A DNA stretch of 64,000 bases from Stichopus chloronotus. Taxonomy: Eukaryota; Echinodermata; Holothuroidea; Aspidochirotida; Stichopodidae. The notes under the pieces were generated by a model. That model was not told where the DNA came from. It ran no database searches and saw only the letters and a program-made list of their open reading frames with translations. Shown here piece by piece: positions 13,720 to 26,000 of the stretch. The DNA lies in assembly GCA_021234535.1 (NCBI GenBank), contig CM037838.1:6945506-7009505 (forward strand). The letters are read 5' to 3'. How positions within the stretch are numbered: position 1 is the stretch's first letter; every line of letters begins with the position of its first letter. The position numbers and the translations under genes were made by a program.

Positions 13720-13850
13720 TTCGAGTCAATCCAATCCGTTCGCTACCTCTAGTCCAAGTCGAGTCATTTATGCCAGTGACTCGAGTCCAACTCGAGTCAT
13801 TAGATTGGCGACTCGAATCCGGGTCAATTACTCGAGTCATTATAATATTT
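13720..13850. repeat. ACTCGAGTC array, right block
   Basis: Words CCAAGTCGAGTCATT, GTGACTCGAGTCC and AACTCGAGTCATT recur, many palindromic (ACTCGAGT). It mirrors the 12640-12790 array. Confidence 0.65.
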
Positions 13851-13903
13851 ATGACACAACCCAGACCAAAAGCCGCCAGAATTGTTCGAAGAATTGTAAC
13901 GAG

Positions 13904-13910
13904 TATAAAA
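13904..13910 (+). promoter_or_regulatory. Candidate TATA-like box for MAPKAP1
   Basis: TATAAAA lies about 145 bp before a good splice donor at 14057, in a locally CG-containing stretch that precedes the CG-poor gene body. This is inference: many metazoan housekeeping genes lack TATA boxes, and the true start could lie elsewhere between 13.8 and 16.8 kb. Confidence 0.25.
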
Positions 13911-13934
13911 TCATGAAGAATACCACCGAAGATT

Positions 13935-14056
13935 CACCCCTCAAAAACGACTGGTTGCAAAGACGAACTAGCTGTCGCTGCTGTTGTTTTTCTTTCGCGA
14001 AACAGCTGACAGCAACTGAGTGATAATCTGACGTTCGAGTAAATCCGGCGGCTCAG
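13935..14056 (+). other. Candidate non-coding first exon of MAPKAP1
   Basis: The segment ends at CTCAG followed by GTAATC (14057), a good donor. It lies upstream of the exon holding the start codon, which itself begins right after an acceptor (AG at 16821-16822), so at least one upstream 5' UTR exon must exist. This is the best candidate I saw; the left boundary is only a guess from the TATA-like box. Cap-analysis or RNA reads spanning 14056/16823 would decide. Confidence 0.3.
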
Positions 14057-16822
14057 GTAATCTGTGATAAGTCAATTAAAATATTTTTTGCCCGAAGTTT
14101 CCCCCGCAAGAATTCATTTTCAATGTGTAAATATTTCGATGAAATTAACTTGACCCATTTTAACCTTGCATTGGAAATGTAAAAGCGAATAACCTGCTAA
14201 CTTACGTATGTTACTACTTAGTACTAGTAGTAGCCTAGTACTGCTAATGGTAATAGTGTTACTTACTAACTTAGGCCTAACGTTACTCGTTACTAATACT
14301 AGTAATGATGGTAGGATCAGAAGACTACTGCACGTCTGCAGTCACTAAAAAGTAAAAGGCCTAAATACTTGGGACCTAGTAACTTAACATTAGGGCTACG
14401 TATTGCAGTGGTTTGACTAGGCCTACAAAGACAATTTAGATTCGCCCAGGATTAGAGAAAACAGGGAAAATCGACAGGGGGGCTTAGGATTCTGGGTACA
14501 ACTGCAGAATGCAAGGTCCCACTCAACTTTTGAGTCATTCTCAAAAGAATGTCTCGCTTTAATGCACTTTGACAATGAGCGACTATATTGTCGTCACACA
14601 ATTTCTGGAGGGGCTTTGCATTCTGCAATTGCTCCGGATTCTGTTAGATCCCCCAAGATAAGTAGCAAACTTTTCAGTAGGGCCAGGGGAGATGGTTTTG
14701 AATTGAAAGAGGCAGTACACAGCACAACATTTATAATAAGCCATATTGCTAATTGTCACATCTGACCAACAACATCCCTTGGCAAGCTACCACTGTGTCA
14801 TTCTGGGATATAAAAAGTCACTAATGCTCCTTCCTTCATTTAGAATAATTAGATAGTTACTCAAACTACACAAACCCATGTTATTGTGATCCTTAAATAA
14901 ATAGGCCTATGTGTATATTGAACCGCAAAATTACAGTTTAAAGTCTGAAAAAACTAGATTGATGCAGTATAAGGGGAAGAGAGTAACAAAAAGAAAAATC
15001 CAGGTATGCCATAATACTGCCTTTACGGCCGGTGACTGTGTGTACGTATCAGGCTAGCTTTTTGCATTTATGCCAGGTAATTTGGCTCGGTGTGCACGGT
15101 ATATACAAGCGTTACTTTTTCTTCTGCAGTGCAGATAGCAGACCGCCTGACCGCCATAATATTACAGTAGTATAGGTATCCGCAATACTTGAAAACTGTG
15201 TATCGTTATACCTTACTATATATCATTATGGCTTTGGCCCGAAGAAGAAAAAGAAAGACTCGGTCAGTGTTCAAAATTATGAAATGGTCATTCAGTGGAG
15301 GTTTGAAATTGAAAGAGATCCTGATTGAGAGGATGCTGTCACATCCAATGCCGGATTTGCAGTGAAAATTTTGAAGGAGTATAACGTTAGGCCTACTGCC
15401 GTTATTCTGAACTTGGCCTAACATTAGGCCTAACCAAGTTGTAATATCAACAGTTGAGTGATGTTTGCCAACTATTAATGTTAAGCTTAGGCCTGTTCTG
15501 ATTCCTACTGTATTGATGTCTGCTGTTACTGTAGGGCAGTGTTAGGGTAGTTTACACTACAACATGGTCTAACCATAGTATTTACACTGATTAGTGTGAA
15601 TAGTATACAGTATGTGACTGCACAGAACCTGATTGTGGTAGGTTAAGCTTATGTGAGTTTTGTAACCACTAGAAGTCTCAGTTCTGTGGAACTGTAGACA
15701 TATCAACCATGGCAAAGAATCAAAGCCTCTTTTACCACTTTTTCCACAAACATCAGTGCTTCAAATTGACAAACCGTTGCATCAGAATCATGTCATTGCA
15801 GCGTAACAGAAACACTGCATGTAATACCACCAGAACAACAACTAAACGAATAGTATGATTCAAAACTTGTCCCAAGAAACAACCATGTCCCAGTTTTTAT
15901 TTCTTCCAAGATAAATGTAGTTTTGACAGTACAGTAGAACTACAGTAGTGTATGGGCATTTCTCAAATCCTGTTGAAAATTTTTCCTGCTTTCTGTTTTA
16001 AAGAGGTCTTTTCCACTTGTTGATAAGACTGTACAAAATACAGATTAGCTTTGGCACATACTGTAGACACTTGAATATCAATATACAGTAGTTGTTTTTC
16101 TGCTGAGAGATCTTTGTGTGTAGGTTCAGTTACTTTAGCATCTCATGTGGTTTAGAAAGAAAGTGTCATGTGTAAATCTTCGTAATACCCTCCAAAGCCA
16201 AAACTTAAGCCAGCTTGACTACAGTAGATTTATAGTAGTAGATCAAGAGGATAAAGTACAGTAATTGCATTTACTATGTGTCTAGACTTGCCCCACACCC
16301 AAAGTGAGCATTGCTGCACACTCCAGAGGTAAATCAATGGTCACAGTTTCTAACACTACAGTCCTCACGCATTAAAATTCCATGCTTAAACATTTTAAAG
16401 AAGGTTCCCCCCATGTCAAGTCCAGAAACTGTCATGATTTTAATTTTTTTTTCTCTTGATTTTTTTTATGGCATTAACCCCTATATATACATAGGTTTGC
16501 GGAATACACTTCCCATCCACAAAGACATATTGCAGCTGTACCCTACACCTTAGGGGTGATTTTTCTTGTTCAGACACTTAACATTTTGCCCTATTTACCT
16601 TTTGCACAATTTGTCAATTGAAATGTTGCTTTTTGCCATACACAACAACTTGAACCATTAAATATATATACTTTTATCTTCAGTTTGACACCAAAATTAT
16701 AACTGTAGCGTAAACTTTGAAAATTGATGACAAGGTTGACTTTTGATGGAACTGCCCTACTGCACATTTCAATGTTTTTTTTTCCTTTATTGTTTTTTTT
16801 CCTTTATTTTTTTTCTTTGAAG
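14057..16822 (+). other. Presumed 5' UTR intron of MAPKAP1
   Basis: No exon was recognised. The sequence changes character here: TACAGTA and TACTGTA words become frequent and CG dinucleotides rarer, as in the rest of the gene body. It ends in a long pyrimidine tract (about 16770-16820) before the AG acceptor. Confidence 0.35.
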
Positions 16823-17068
16823 GATCTGGAGAAAATTAAGCTCATCAAAGAGAAGGAAAAACTTGGTCTCCTGTTAGGATGGCCCTACTTGATGATCCAG
16901 CTTTTATCATTGCCCATTTAAGGCATTCTTTCATCACTAGTGATGACACCGGTATGTGTGAGATGGCACTCATGAATGAAGAGGTTGATTGGCCAAAGAG
17001 AAAGAAGGAATTAGAAATTAAGAAACAACATCCCTGGAATCAGTATGAAGGCTACGACAGTGAACAAG
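16823..17068 (+). CDS. MAPKAP1: MAPKAP1 coding exon 1 (with 5' UTR part)
   Basis: Acceptor AG at 16821-16822 follows a T-rich tract; the first 56 nt are 5' UTR and coding begins at 16879. It encodes residues 1-63 plus one base of codon 64. The start [18 protein letters not shown] followed by [10 protein letters not shown] matches the SIN1 N-terminus, which in other animals contacts RICTOR. The tail is basic and hydrophilic and not conserved. The donor GTAGGA lies at 17069. Confidence 0.93.
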
Positions 17069-20000
17069 GTAGGACATCACAGCCTGCCAATACATACAGT
17101 GATTGGTTGTATGTGCATATACACTTACTTAAGGATTTACAACAATTTTGTCCTCATTGTTAGTCTGAAGGGTCTGTACCCTATGTGTGGTGTGCTGTAC
17201 TAGAGTTTGCATCAGGTACTCGATGCCAGGACTCTGTTCTAAAACTGGTACCCATAACCAGAGTTTCAGTGACATACATTGTAAATGTTACAAAGAAAAC
17301 TTGAAATGTTCCTTTCCTCACAGTTTTTTTTTTTTTTTCAGATTCCATAACATGAAGCAGATTACAGTATCTAAAAACTCTTTTGTAGTTTACTTTGTTT
17401 ATTATTACCATCTCATGATGTAGCAGGACAAAACAATTATGAAACCAAATCATTGCATTATTCATTAGATACAAAATTCTGCATGCATGTATGCCAACTT
17501 CATTGCCATTCTCGTAAATGATGATACATGGTGTTATGTGTTCGAACAAAAAAAGCAAAATGTGGTATTATGACTTTGGAATGAACTAATTGCCGCGGGG
17601 AAGTACCCAGCTGACTACAAACTGCGAGTAGACTTGTTTGAATGTTGGGCGTGGTGCAAATACTGCACACCGCCTCTGAACTACATCTAAAAGTATGCAA
17701 ATTGTAAAGTGGGTCACATGCATTGAGGAATTTGAGGTGAAGACCTGCATGGCGTTTATCAATTGTTAATAGGACCCACTATAGTCCATTCAAGGATGGG
17801 GAGTTAGTGTCAGTTGCATAGGACCTTTAACACGTGTTCCACACTTTTGGTCAGGAAGTCATATGTGTGTTTATTGTATTCATGTCATTTGTAATTTTGT
17901 ATACAATAAGTCGATTGTGTCTACATTGTTGTGTTTGCAAACTTGCTTTGGTTCAAGATGACTGTTGTGTTGAATTGTTATGAAGTTGATGGTGAAAGTT
18001 TGCTTCAAGTCAACTTGGTGAAATTGCGATAACGTCGTGAATTTTACGATTATCATAAACTAAGGGTCATTTCTGGTTAAAGGTCACTAGAGAGCATCTG
18101 GGTTAGAGTGAAGGTCTGAGATTTAAAAATTATCAAACCAGCTGTTTTGGAATATATGTCAATAGTACAGAATATCTCGATACAGGTATGCACTGTATCT
18201 GTGCAACAAACCTCACAGTTTATGCTATCGTCCTACAATAAATTAACAAGATCCTTTGTTTGTGCAAAGTAAAGGGTCCTTGGAAATCACTAACTACAAA
18301 TTGTGAAGATCAAAAGTCTGTGAAGATGGATTTAACAGTTTTGCTACTCTGCACACTTTTCTGGATTGTTTTGTTGAAATGTTACTTGCTGTGATGAATT
18401 TCTTAGTCCTGAACAATGTCAGATCCATGACTTTGCAAGCTTATTAAGTGTCATTTGTTATACAAAAGGTAGCAACAATCCCAGCTACTGTATTATCAGG
18501 GCCGTAGCTAGACATATTTTCTTGCCAGGCTCCAATCAAGAGAACCAACCACCTCTTCTGGAGTACAGAGCTTTCCCCTAGGGCCACAGATGGGGTCCAG
18601 GGAGCAGTTCTCTTAAAAGTGCAGTATGCCTTGTAGGCACTGTTATGGGAAATAACTTGCAAAATTTTCAAATGTTAACTTAAAACGCCATTTCTCCCAT
18701 CATATTTACTTCATTTTGTGAAGTTTATGCCGGGTGGTAAGGCGTAAACTGATCACAGTGCAGCGGGATGAAAGTCGCTAGTCACGGACTGGGCTGCCGG
18801 GTGCTGCCGGGTGCTGCCTGCCACTGCTACAACCCTGTTCTGGCTGCTTTGCTCATTGGAGAGAGAATCGGGAGGTTGCCTAGATTATGGATGTACTGAA
18901 GATACAGTAACATATTATGACTGTATTTAGGAATAAAGGTTTCACAAACATGTTGACAATGTTACGATCTGCAGGGCAGCAGGGGCGTGATAAAACGCAA
19001 GATAGGTCTGTTACAACTCACTACAGTAGATGCAGCCCTGCCAACCCTCTCGGCCAGTAGGCTCCCAGAAACTCCCACCTTACAGCCCTGTGGAAAATCC
19101 TCCCATTTTCTAGCAATGAGTTTTCAATTTTTTGTTACCCAATAAACAACAAAAACATTTGCCAATATTTCCGGCTGTAACTTGCATTGGCACAATGTGT
19201 TTTGTTGGCACGGTGTTGTATGAAATACCCACACACAGTAGTCTGTTCCAAGTAAACTGGCATTTGTTCTGTCTTTTATTGAACATCTTTTTTCTTTCTT
19301 TTGCTTTTTCCTGCTGTAATTCCTTGTGTAAAGTCCACTTGACAGTAGAACTGCTGCTAACTGTTCTGTGTGTATGCACACATACTGTACTGTACAGTAG
19401 CAACCTAGGCCATGCAGTCCTCAGCTTCTGTGTAATCTTCACACATACAACGAGCATGTCAGCCACATGGTGGATATTTTTAATGATCAAATTTACGGCG
19501 ATGGATCACCATTTGAAAAAAGCCTACCCTCACTGAGCGTAGGCTTAACCGTGTGAAAGAGGCTTTGAGGGATTAGATATGCCAGTATAAATTGTTAATT
19601 GGGAATGAATAATTAGAAATAAGGCACCATGCATGTAACACTTTGAAAACAAGGCCAAATTATATATAAACACTTATCTTAAGAAAATGGCAATTTCTCA
19701 ACATGTATTTAGTTCAAATCTTGCCCAATCCCAATGCACCATTTTGCACCTACGGCACCCTACATCGGCCAAAAATTTCCCAACAGGACACCTCTCCCAT
19801 GATGGTGATCAGTGGGTTCCACGCTATACTTCCTGAGAGTCAACACAAAATGTTGGCAAATCTGTACAGGTCGATGTTATAAACACCATTTGGAACTTTG
19901 TTTTGTTGAACTACAAAATCGAAAGCTTTGAGATTCTTCAAGGCTGCACTTTAATCAGTCAAGCCTGGTACACTGGTATAAGTACTGTAATGCTTTGAAT

Positions 20001-23000
20001 AGTGCTGATGGTAAAAAGTGTACAAAATGCCATCCTCTGGCGACGCATCCATCCCTCATTCTGTTTCATCCTTTCTGTTTCTCACTCTGAGCTGCTGGTT
20101 GTATCCTCCTGCATCCAAACACTATAGAAATAACCAACATCAATTTTCATGAGTTTGACCTGCCTTAGTCCATCATTTTCTCTGCAGCCAGGCCTTAATG
20201 ACTGCTACTTCATCTTTTTGGCAGAGATCAGGTTGACTAACTGAAACATGTGTTATAGAATTGCCACAAATCCCCAAAATTGTTTTCTTTTATTTCTTAG
20301 ACTTCTATCTTTTTTTGGGGGGGAGGACTCTCTTTTCACCCTGTTTTCTGTTCTTTGAAGTTATCTTTTCTGTTTCGAATTTGAGCACACGGCTGATGCA
20401 TTAGATGATGAGTTTCCTCTAGAATCAAAGACAATGTTTTGTTTACATCTTCGTGACTAATTTTTATGTGCTCTATTTTTTTTTTTTTATTTTCTGTCCC
20501 TCAATGATGTGACCGGTGGATTCAGAGAGGAGCCCCAGTTCAGGGGGAAAAAATAAGTGAAATGATTCCATCTCTTCTGAAAATTTCTTCTGCAGAGGAG
20601 CAAAGTTTATAGACATCATGTACTGCACATATGGTGTATGCCAGTGAAGTGAGACACTGCAGCAATGTTTCAAAAGGGTCTACTGTATTTGATTATCATG
20701 CAGATGTGCCAAGAAAACTGCATGCTTCAGTAAAATGGTTGAAAGTGCTCTCATTTGAGAAAGTTTGATGGTACAAGCCATAGATGCTTGAAATTACTGA
20801 CTGGAATCAGCCAGGTATAGTGATGAGTTATCCCTTAGACAACCAAATGAACTGGGAAGGTGTTAGCCAAATACTTTGTGACTGTGGAGAGTTTAAAAAA
20901 AAATCTCTAGCAGTAATGTGCCAATGGAGTTTAATTGTAACTCTGCACAATGCACTGTGCCCATATCACAAGTTCACAACAAGTTGCAAAGTTTTAATAG
21001 TTTATGAAATTAACATATACATGTACATGAAATGATTTTTGTTTGTATAATTTCATTTGAAAAGGAGATCCACTCTTGGCATATATTACTACATTTTGAG
21101 CCAGCGGATGGTGCTTAATTTAAACTTCAAGACTAGGTTGACAAAATATGAGGCTTTTAGGTACACTGAAGACCTGTAGTTATGTTCATAGATGATATGC
21201 AAACATATTTTGTCCTAAAAAATGAAATCAAATTTTACCCAAAAAGAGCCTAGTGTGTACATGGCTGCTCTGTCCTCATATGATATATCATTCCAAAATT
21301 ATGGATCTTCACAGAGGCCCTTAATTACGTGGAATTTGAGACTTGTGCGTGAATTTTCAGCCTGCAGTACAGTTAGATGTACATGTGTACATGACATACA
21401 GTACAGTTCTACTACTACTACTGCACAATGCCTCTACTCTTTGAATATGTCATAACAGATATTGTGCAGTAGAGATGCAGTATGTTACAGTACATGTTAT
21501 GATGGTCTGTGCACTTTCATAATTTTAAGTATTTTCTATGAAACTGATCTTGTACTTTTATGAGAGAAGAGACAGAGAGCAGTTGGAAACCAGTGTTAAG
21601 ATCCAGCCAATGCTGGACTTCTTGACATATGTAGATCGTAAAGTTAACTCTAAAGTTTCTTGGAGTGGTTATTCGAAGGCCTGACACTTCCATCTAAGGC
21701 AGAACATATTCAAAGGACAAACATACTTGTGCATATAACTCTGTCTTTTTGTAACCAGCTGGAATGACAAGTACTACAGTTGTTATCCTTTCATCTCGAC
21801 GTGTCGAGACGATGGCTCGCTGTCATCAAGATTTTTAATATCGTCATGAAGGGAGCTCAAGGAAACCATTCAAGAGGGCAAACGTGACATTATCTATGTT
21901 TAAAATCTCCATGTCATTGTCAGGCCCTTGATATCAGAATTCATGAAAAGGTGCCTAATTTTTTTTTTCTCGGTTGTAAATATAACTGGCATCTCTGGTA
22001 TTAAACTGGTGCATTACATGCTTCACATGCAGCTCACTGCCACAGTTTACTCACTGTGTGAGACCGTGATGTAGTTTCTTCATTTCCAGTTGTCACTTTT
22101 AGACTGATAAACGAGTAGATGATGTGAAGAGATTAGTCCTCAACATACAGTTGCCAAGTCTCATCTGATGTGTTTCATTAAGATTTCTCCCATTTTGTTT
22201 GACACCGTATTGTGTGATTAGAATGAGGCTGTTCTGCATGTTGGATACATGACTTCTAAATTTATGCAATTTTTGGGTTCCATTGAGTCCTTCATACTCT
22301 ATTAGAAACAACCATTGAAGCAAGGCACTTAAAGTGTAATACTGATGATGGGATATCTTAAATGAGGGAGTGATAGGGTGAAAGAAAATTTATTCGAGGT
22401 CTGGCTAACCCAGAGTGCGTTCACTCTGATTGTATCTTTCCATCATTCCTGCAGTAATTTTAGAGAGTTGCGTGCCCCTCTTTTAAATCCCACCAGTCTT
22501 TGTGCCTGTATATTGTCTCTCTTTTTAAGCACAATTTCTTTCCCTATTTGAAGGTGATGAGGTGACAGATTGTAAGTTGCAGAATATATATTCAGGGGTA
22601 CACTTTATGAAAATCAGATCCGTGATCTGCTGCTTTAGAAAGAATCAATGCAGGAAAGAAAAAAGCAAAAGGAAAAAAAAGAAAGGATATTGCAATTTCA
22701 ACCGAGGGACTCCCAAAGCCTCAAGAATACTAAGTAGACAAGCTAATAGTTGCATCATTTGCAGAAGTGAGAAGAACTTTCAGATTAAGGATAGCTGTCT
22801 TTTAATCACAAAAAGGACAAAAAAATATCTTCACTGGTAGAATGCGCTTGGAAGCAGATCTACTGATCAAGAAATCATACAAACTCTCCATGGAGGAGAA
22901 ACCAAAAAATAATGAACTCACAAATTTATTGTGACAGGAAACATCTTGTTGGCTGTGTGGCAGAACTTAATCAGTGTAACCTTCCACTGGCAATGTTTAC

Positions 23001-26000
23001 TCATGTCTTCAGTAGATGAATCACTTGTTTTGTGAAAGTACTGGAACACATGTATTGTAGTCAGAAGGGGGGAAATAAAAGTGGTGATATACAGTGTAGT
23101 AAACATTGAAAAGGTGATTCTTAGTTGACCCTTGGCAACTTTTGCAAATTAAGCAAGTTTAAGAAAAATTTGTTAAAAGGGGAAAGAAATATTTGGTAGT
23201 GCTGACAGAAAACGTGCAGTTTATAAACAATCTGCCATCACTGTGCAAAATGTTTATATTTCTGTACATAAAGTCGGTTTGAATGACTGTTTACTGTTGA
23301 CATTTTATCACGTTTCTGTGTCTTTTAAGTTTGCTCAAGCATTTGTTTAAATGTCTAGTGTGATACCTACAGAATCTGCACTGTATCTACCACAGATGTA
23401 GACAGTTTCAGAGTGATTGATGCAACTTATATTTGGTATGTGGATGTATCTGAGGTATTTAAAGAGAGGAACTTTATCCTTGGTACGAGTTAAAAGTCTA
23501 AAGTCTAAAATTTAGAGATCAAATTGTGGAACGCTAATGTACTGTAGGCTCTTGTGTCTCAGTAGGGGAACGTGGATAACTACATTGTGGAATGTGCCGC
23601 AGATTTGCACGAGCATAATGTCAAGGGTTGCATTAAATTTTGGTAATTTAAGTGTGCGTCTTTTATAACAGCTTGTTCAGCAGTAGAACCACATGGTATT
23701 TTTCTCTTTTGGGTTTTGTAAACTGTACTTCAGACTCTCTCGAGAACTTGATGAAAAACATACATTGTATAGTGTGCCAGCATAGCAGATGGTGACAAGA
23801 AGATGTTTTTAGCTCTTCACGGGAGAGCACTGTATAAATTTACCCATTTTGCTGAGTGGATCTGCTCTGTGTATACAAAATGTACAATACCTATTTAAAG
23901 TGTACCTATTTAAAGAGGTTATTTAAAGTGTACCTATGCTACCTAAATTCTAGAATTACAAGGAAAGATGTATTTTAGTGGTCACAAAATAAATACTACT
24001 GTATTCACTGCCGTTTCCATCGCTCGTTCCATGCTGAAGGTTAAATGATTGAAAATATTCACTTAATTTGAAGTATGTCAATTGCACAGTACTTCCAGAT
24101 GTCCTTCTTGTACTTGACTTCACATTACCTGGTATTGTTTTCTTCTAAAATTTAAAATGTGTGACCTTGCTCTGTGTACTGTCGTCTTGCATAGCATTAT
24201 ATCTCGGCTTGGGATCATCCTGGGAAGATGGGAGTTGGACCATTTGAATTAATTTGTCAAGCTCTAAAACATATATTTTTTAACTTTCTGACTTGAGGTC
24301 TGTTTTAAACTCCAAAAGGTATGTTTACTGTAAGCATGTTGTAATGAGGGCTTGCGCTTCAGTAAAGTTCAGTTCCCTGTACACATTTTATATACACACA
24401 TGCATGTCATGTATGCACAGTGTGGTATTACTACTAAACATTGCTGTACTCTGTATTTTCTGTAGTTTCTCAGGTTGTAGGCATCCTTTAGTAGAACACA
24501 TTTGATCCGGTACTTGTGATATTAGTTCAACGTGAGGTCAGTGATTCAACCGTACTGTAAACAGTGCTCTGTATGCAGACTTTCTGGTGTATGTACTGTC
24601 TGCCAGTCATCACAGTATGCCTGCCCCTCTGCCTCTCTCTCTTTACACTTATGGTTCTGCTTTACATCGTACGTGCTACTCCGTATCTAGTTTCCCCTCA
24701 GATGCAGACCATGTGCTCTTGTTTTTTTCTTGTAAGTAATTAAGAATTTACTGGTAACACTATCCTCAATTTCCCTTGGGTCAGGAGTAAATTAAGTATT
24801 CATGAAATAATGGAATCAAAGATATGCGATAGTTCCAATGAAGAGCGTTCGCCACAAGGGACAGTTTGATGCTTATAAGCAGTTATTGGAAAATTTGCAA
24901 ACCTCTCAAATTTTTCTTCTGAATCTGAATTGGTCTTGCTCTCGAAAGCTTAGTGTGAGCACTGCAAAATCTCATATTACACGATAGGAAATCTTGTTTA
25001 AAGAAGGGAGCAAATTCCCGTCGGAAATTAGAATTGTTTGCAGTCTTTCGTCTACGTACTACTTTTTGTACCATTGTTACAGCATTTCACAGCGGGCAAC
25101 ATTATATGCACATGTGCAGGCTGCATCTGCATGTACCGTATACTGCTCGTGTTAGATGGGTGCATGAGAAGGGCAGGTTTCATCTTTCAATAGTCTGGCG
25201 GCACTCAAAGGATCCTCTACAGAAGCTAAGTACATCCAGGGAGATTAATAGAAAAAAAAGTAAATTACCTACAAAGGGGTGAGAGCTCTAGATGATAACG
25301 TTAATTCCACTTGATCTGTTTTTGAATATCTTTAATGCAAGTTGCAAGCGATCGAGTGCAGTTTTGCTGTCAGTGTGATAATTACCTGGCCATGCAAATC
25401 TTTGTTTCATTAATTATGTGGAGCATGAATATTGAATATTTAATTTGCTTTATTGTAGCGTTTATTTCCAAGGCCTCAAAAAAAAGAGAGAAAAGAAATA
25501 AAAAAAAATACTTTATACATGGAGGTGTAGATGGAGCACATACAAGTTTGCAGCACTTAAATTGCAGCGTTATTACATTGCACACTGTAACTTTACATCC
25601 TTTAATATTTCACCCACTGCAATGTATTGATATTGCACATTAGTTATATGCGTAACCATGTTTTCCAGAGTATTTGAGAGAATTTGATATCTTGGGTATA
25701 TTTAATAAAGATGAGCTGAATATTCAGCAGCAAATATTATGTGATCAGTGGCAATGCTTGGCTCTGTGAACAGGCCTGTCTGCAGGGAGGTGGGAGGGGC
25801 GGTGGAAAAACCCCTCGCAGGATGTGTACTTTCTTATCGGTTGTAATAGTGCTACAGTATATGAGATGTTTGGTGTTTCATTACATGTTCCACATGGCGT
25901 TAAGTGGGGGGCTGCCTACATCCAGACCACCTAGATATCTTACATCTTGGGCATGCTGTGCATGTGTCGATGGGAAAAATGTTCCACTTGTGGTATCTAG

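Larger units (their letters stand above)
1..13850. other. Intergenic region with repeats, no gene recognised
   Basis: No open frame here looks like an exon: candidate frames are short, lack recognisable domains, and mostly overlap simple repeats. The region holds the AATTGACAT-type repeat clusters (about 740-1110 and 2060-2290), a MITE-like inverted-repeat element (2748-2970), microsatellites (4864-4926, 5109-5143, 5985-6016, 9526-9558), long poly(G/C) runs (1402-1414, 1514-1527, 7880-7892, 10712-10726) and repeat clusters between 11.1 and 13.85 kb. CG dinucleotides look more frequent here by eye than inside the SIN1 gene. A distant enhancer or a lineage-specific gene cannot be excluded. Confidence 0.6.

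Noticed and set aside
16724..16921. Upstream frame reading LKDLEKIKLIKEKEKLG into exon 1
   Set aside because: It is in a different frame from SIN1 and crosses the acceptor pyrimidine tract; an in-frame TAA at 16837-16839 limits SIN1 to the ATG at 16879.
19110..19536. Overlapping open frames of 126-134 residues on both strands
   Set aside because: Both strands are open over the same interval with no family resemblance or splice context within intron 1; typical chance frames in AT-rich DNA.
21790..21810. Small near-palindrome TCTCGACGTGTCGAGA
   Set aside because: One short imperfect palindrome with no partner or context; chance is likely.
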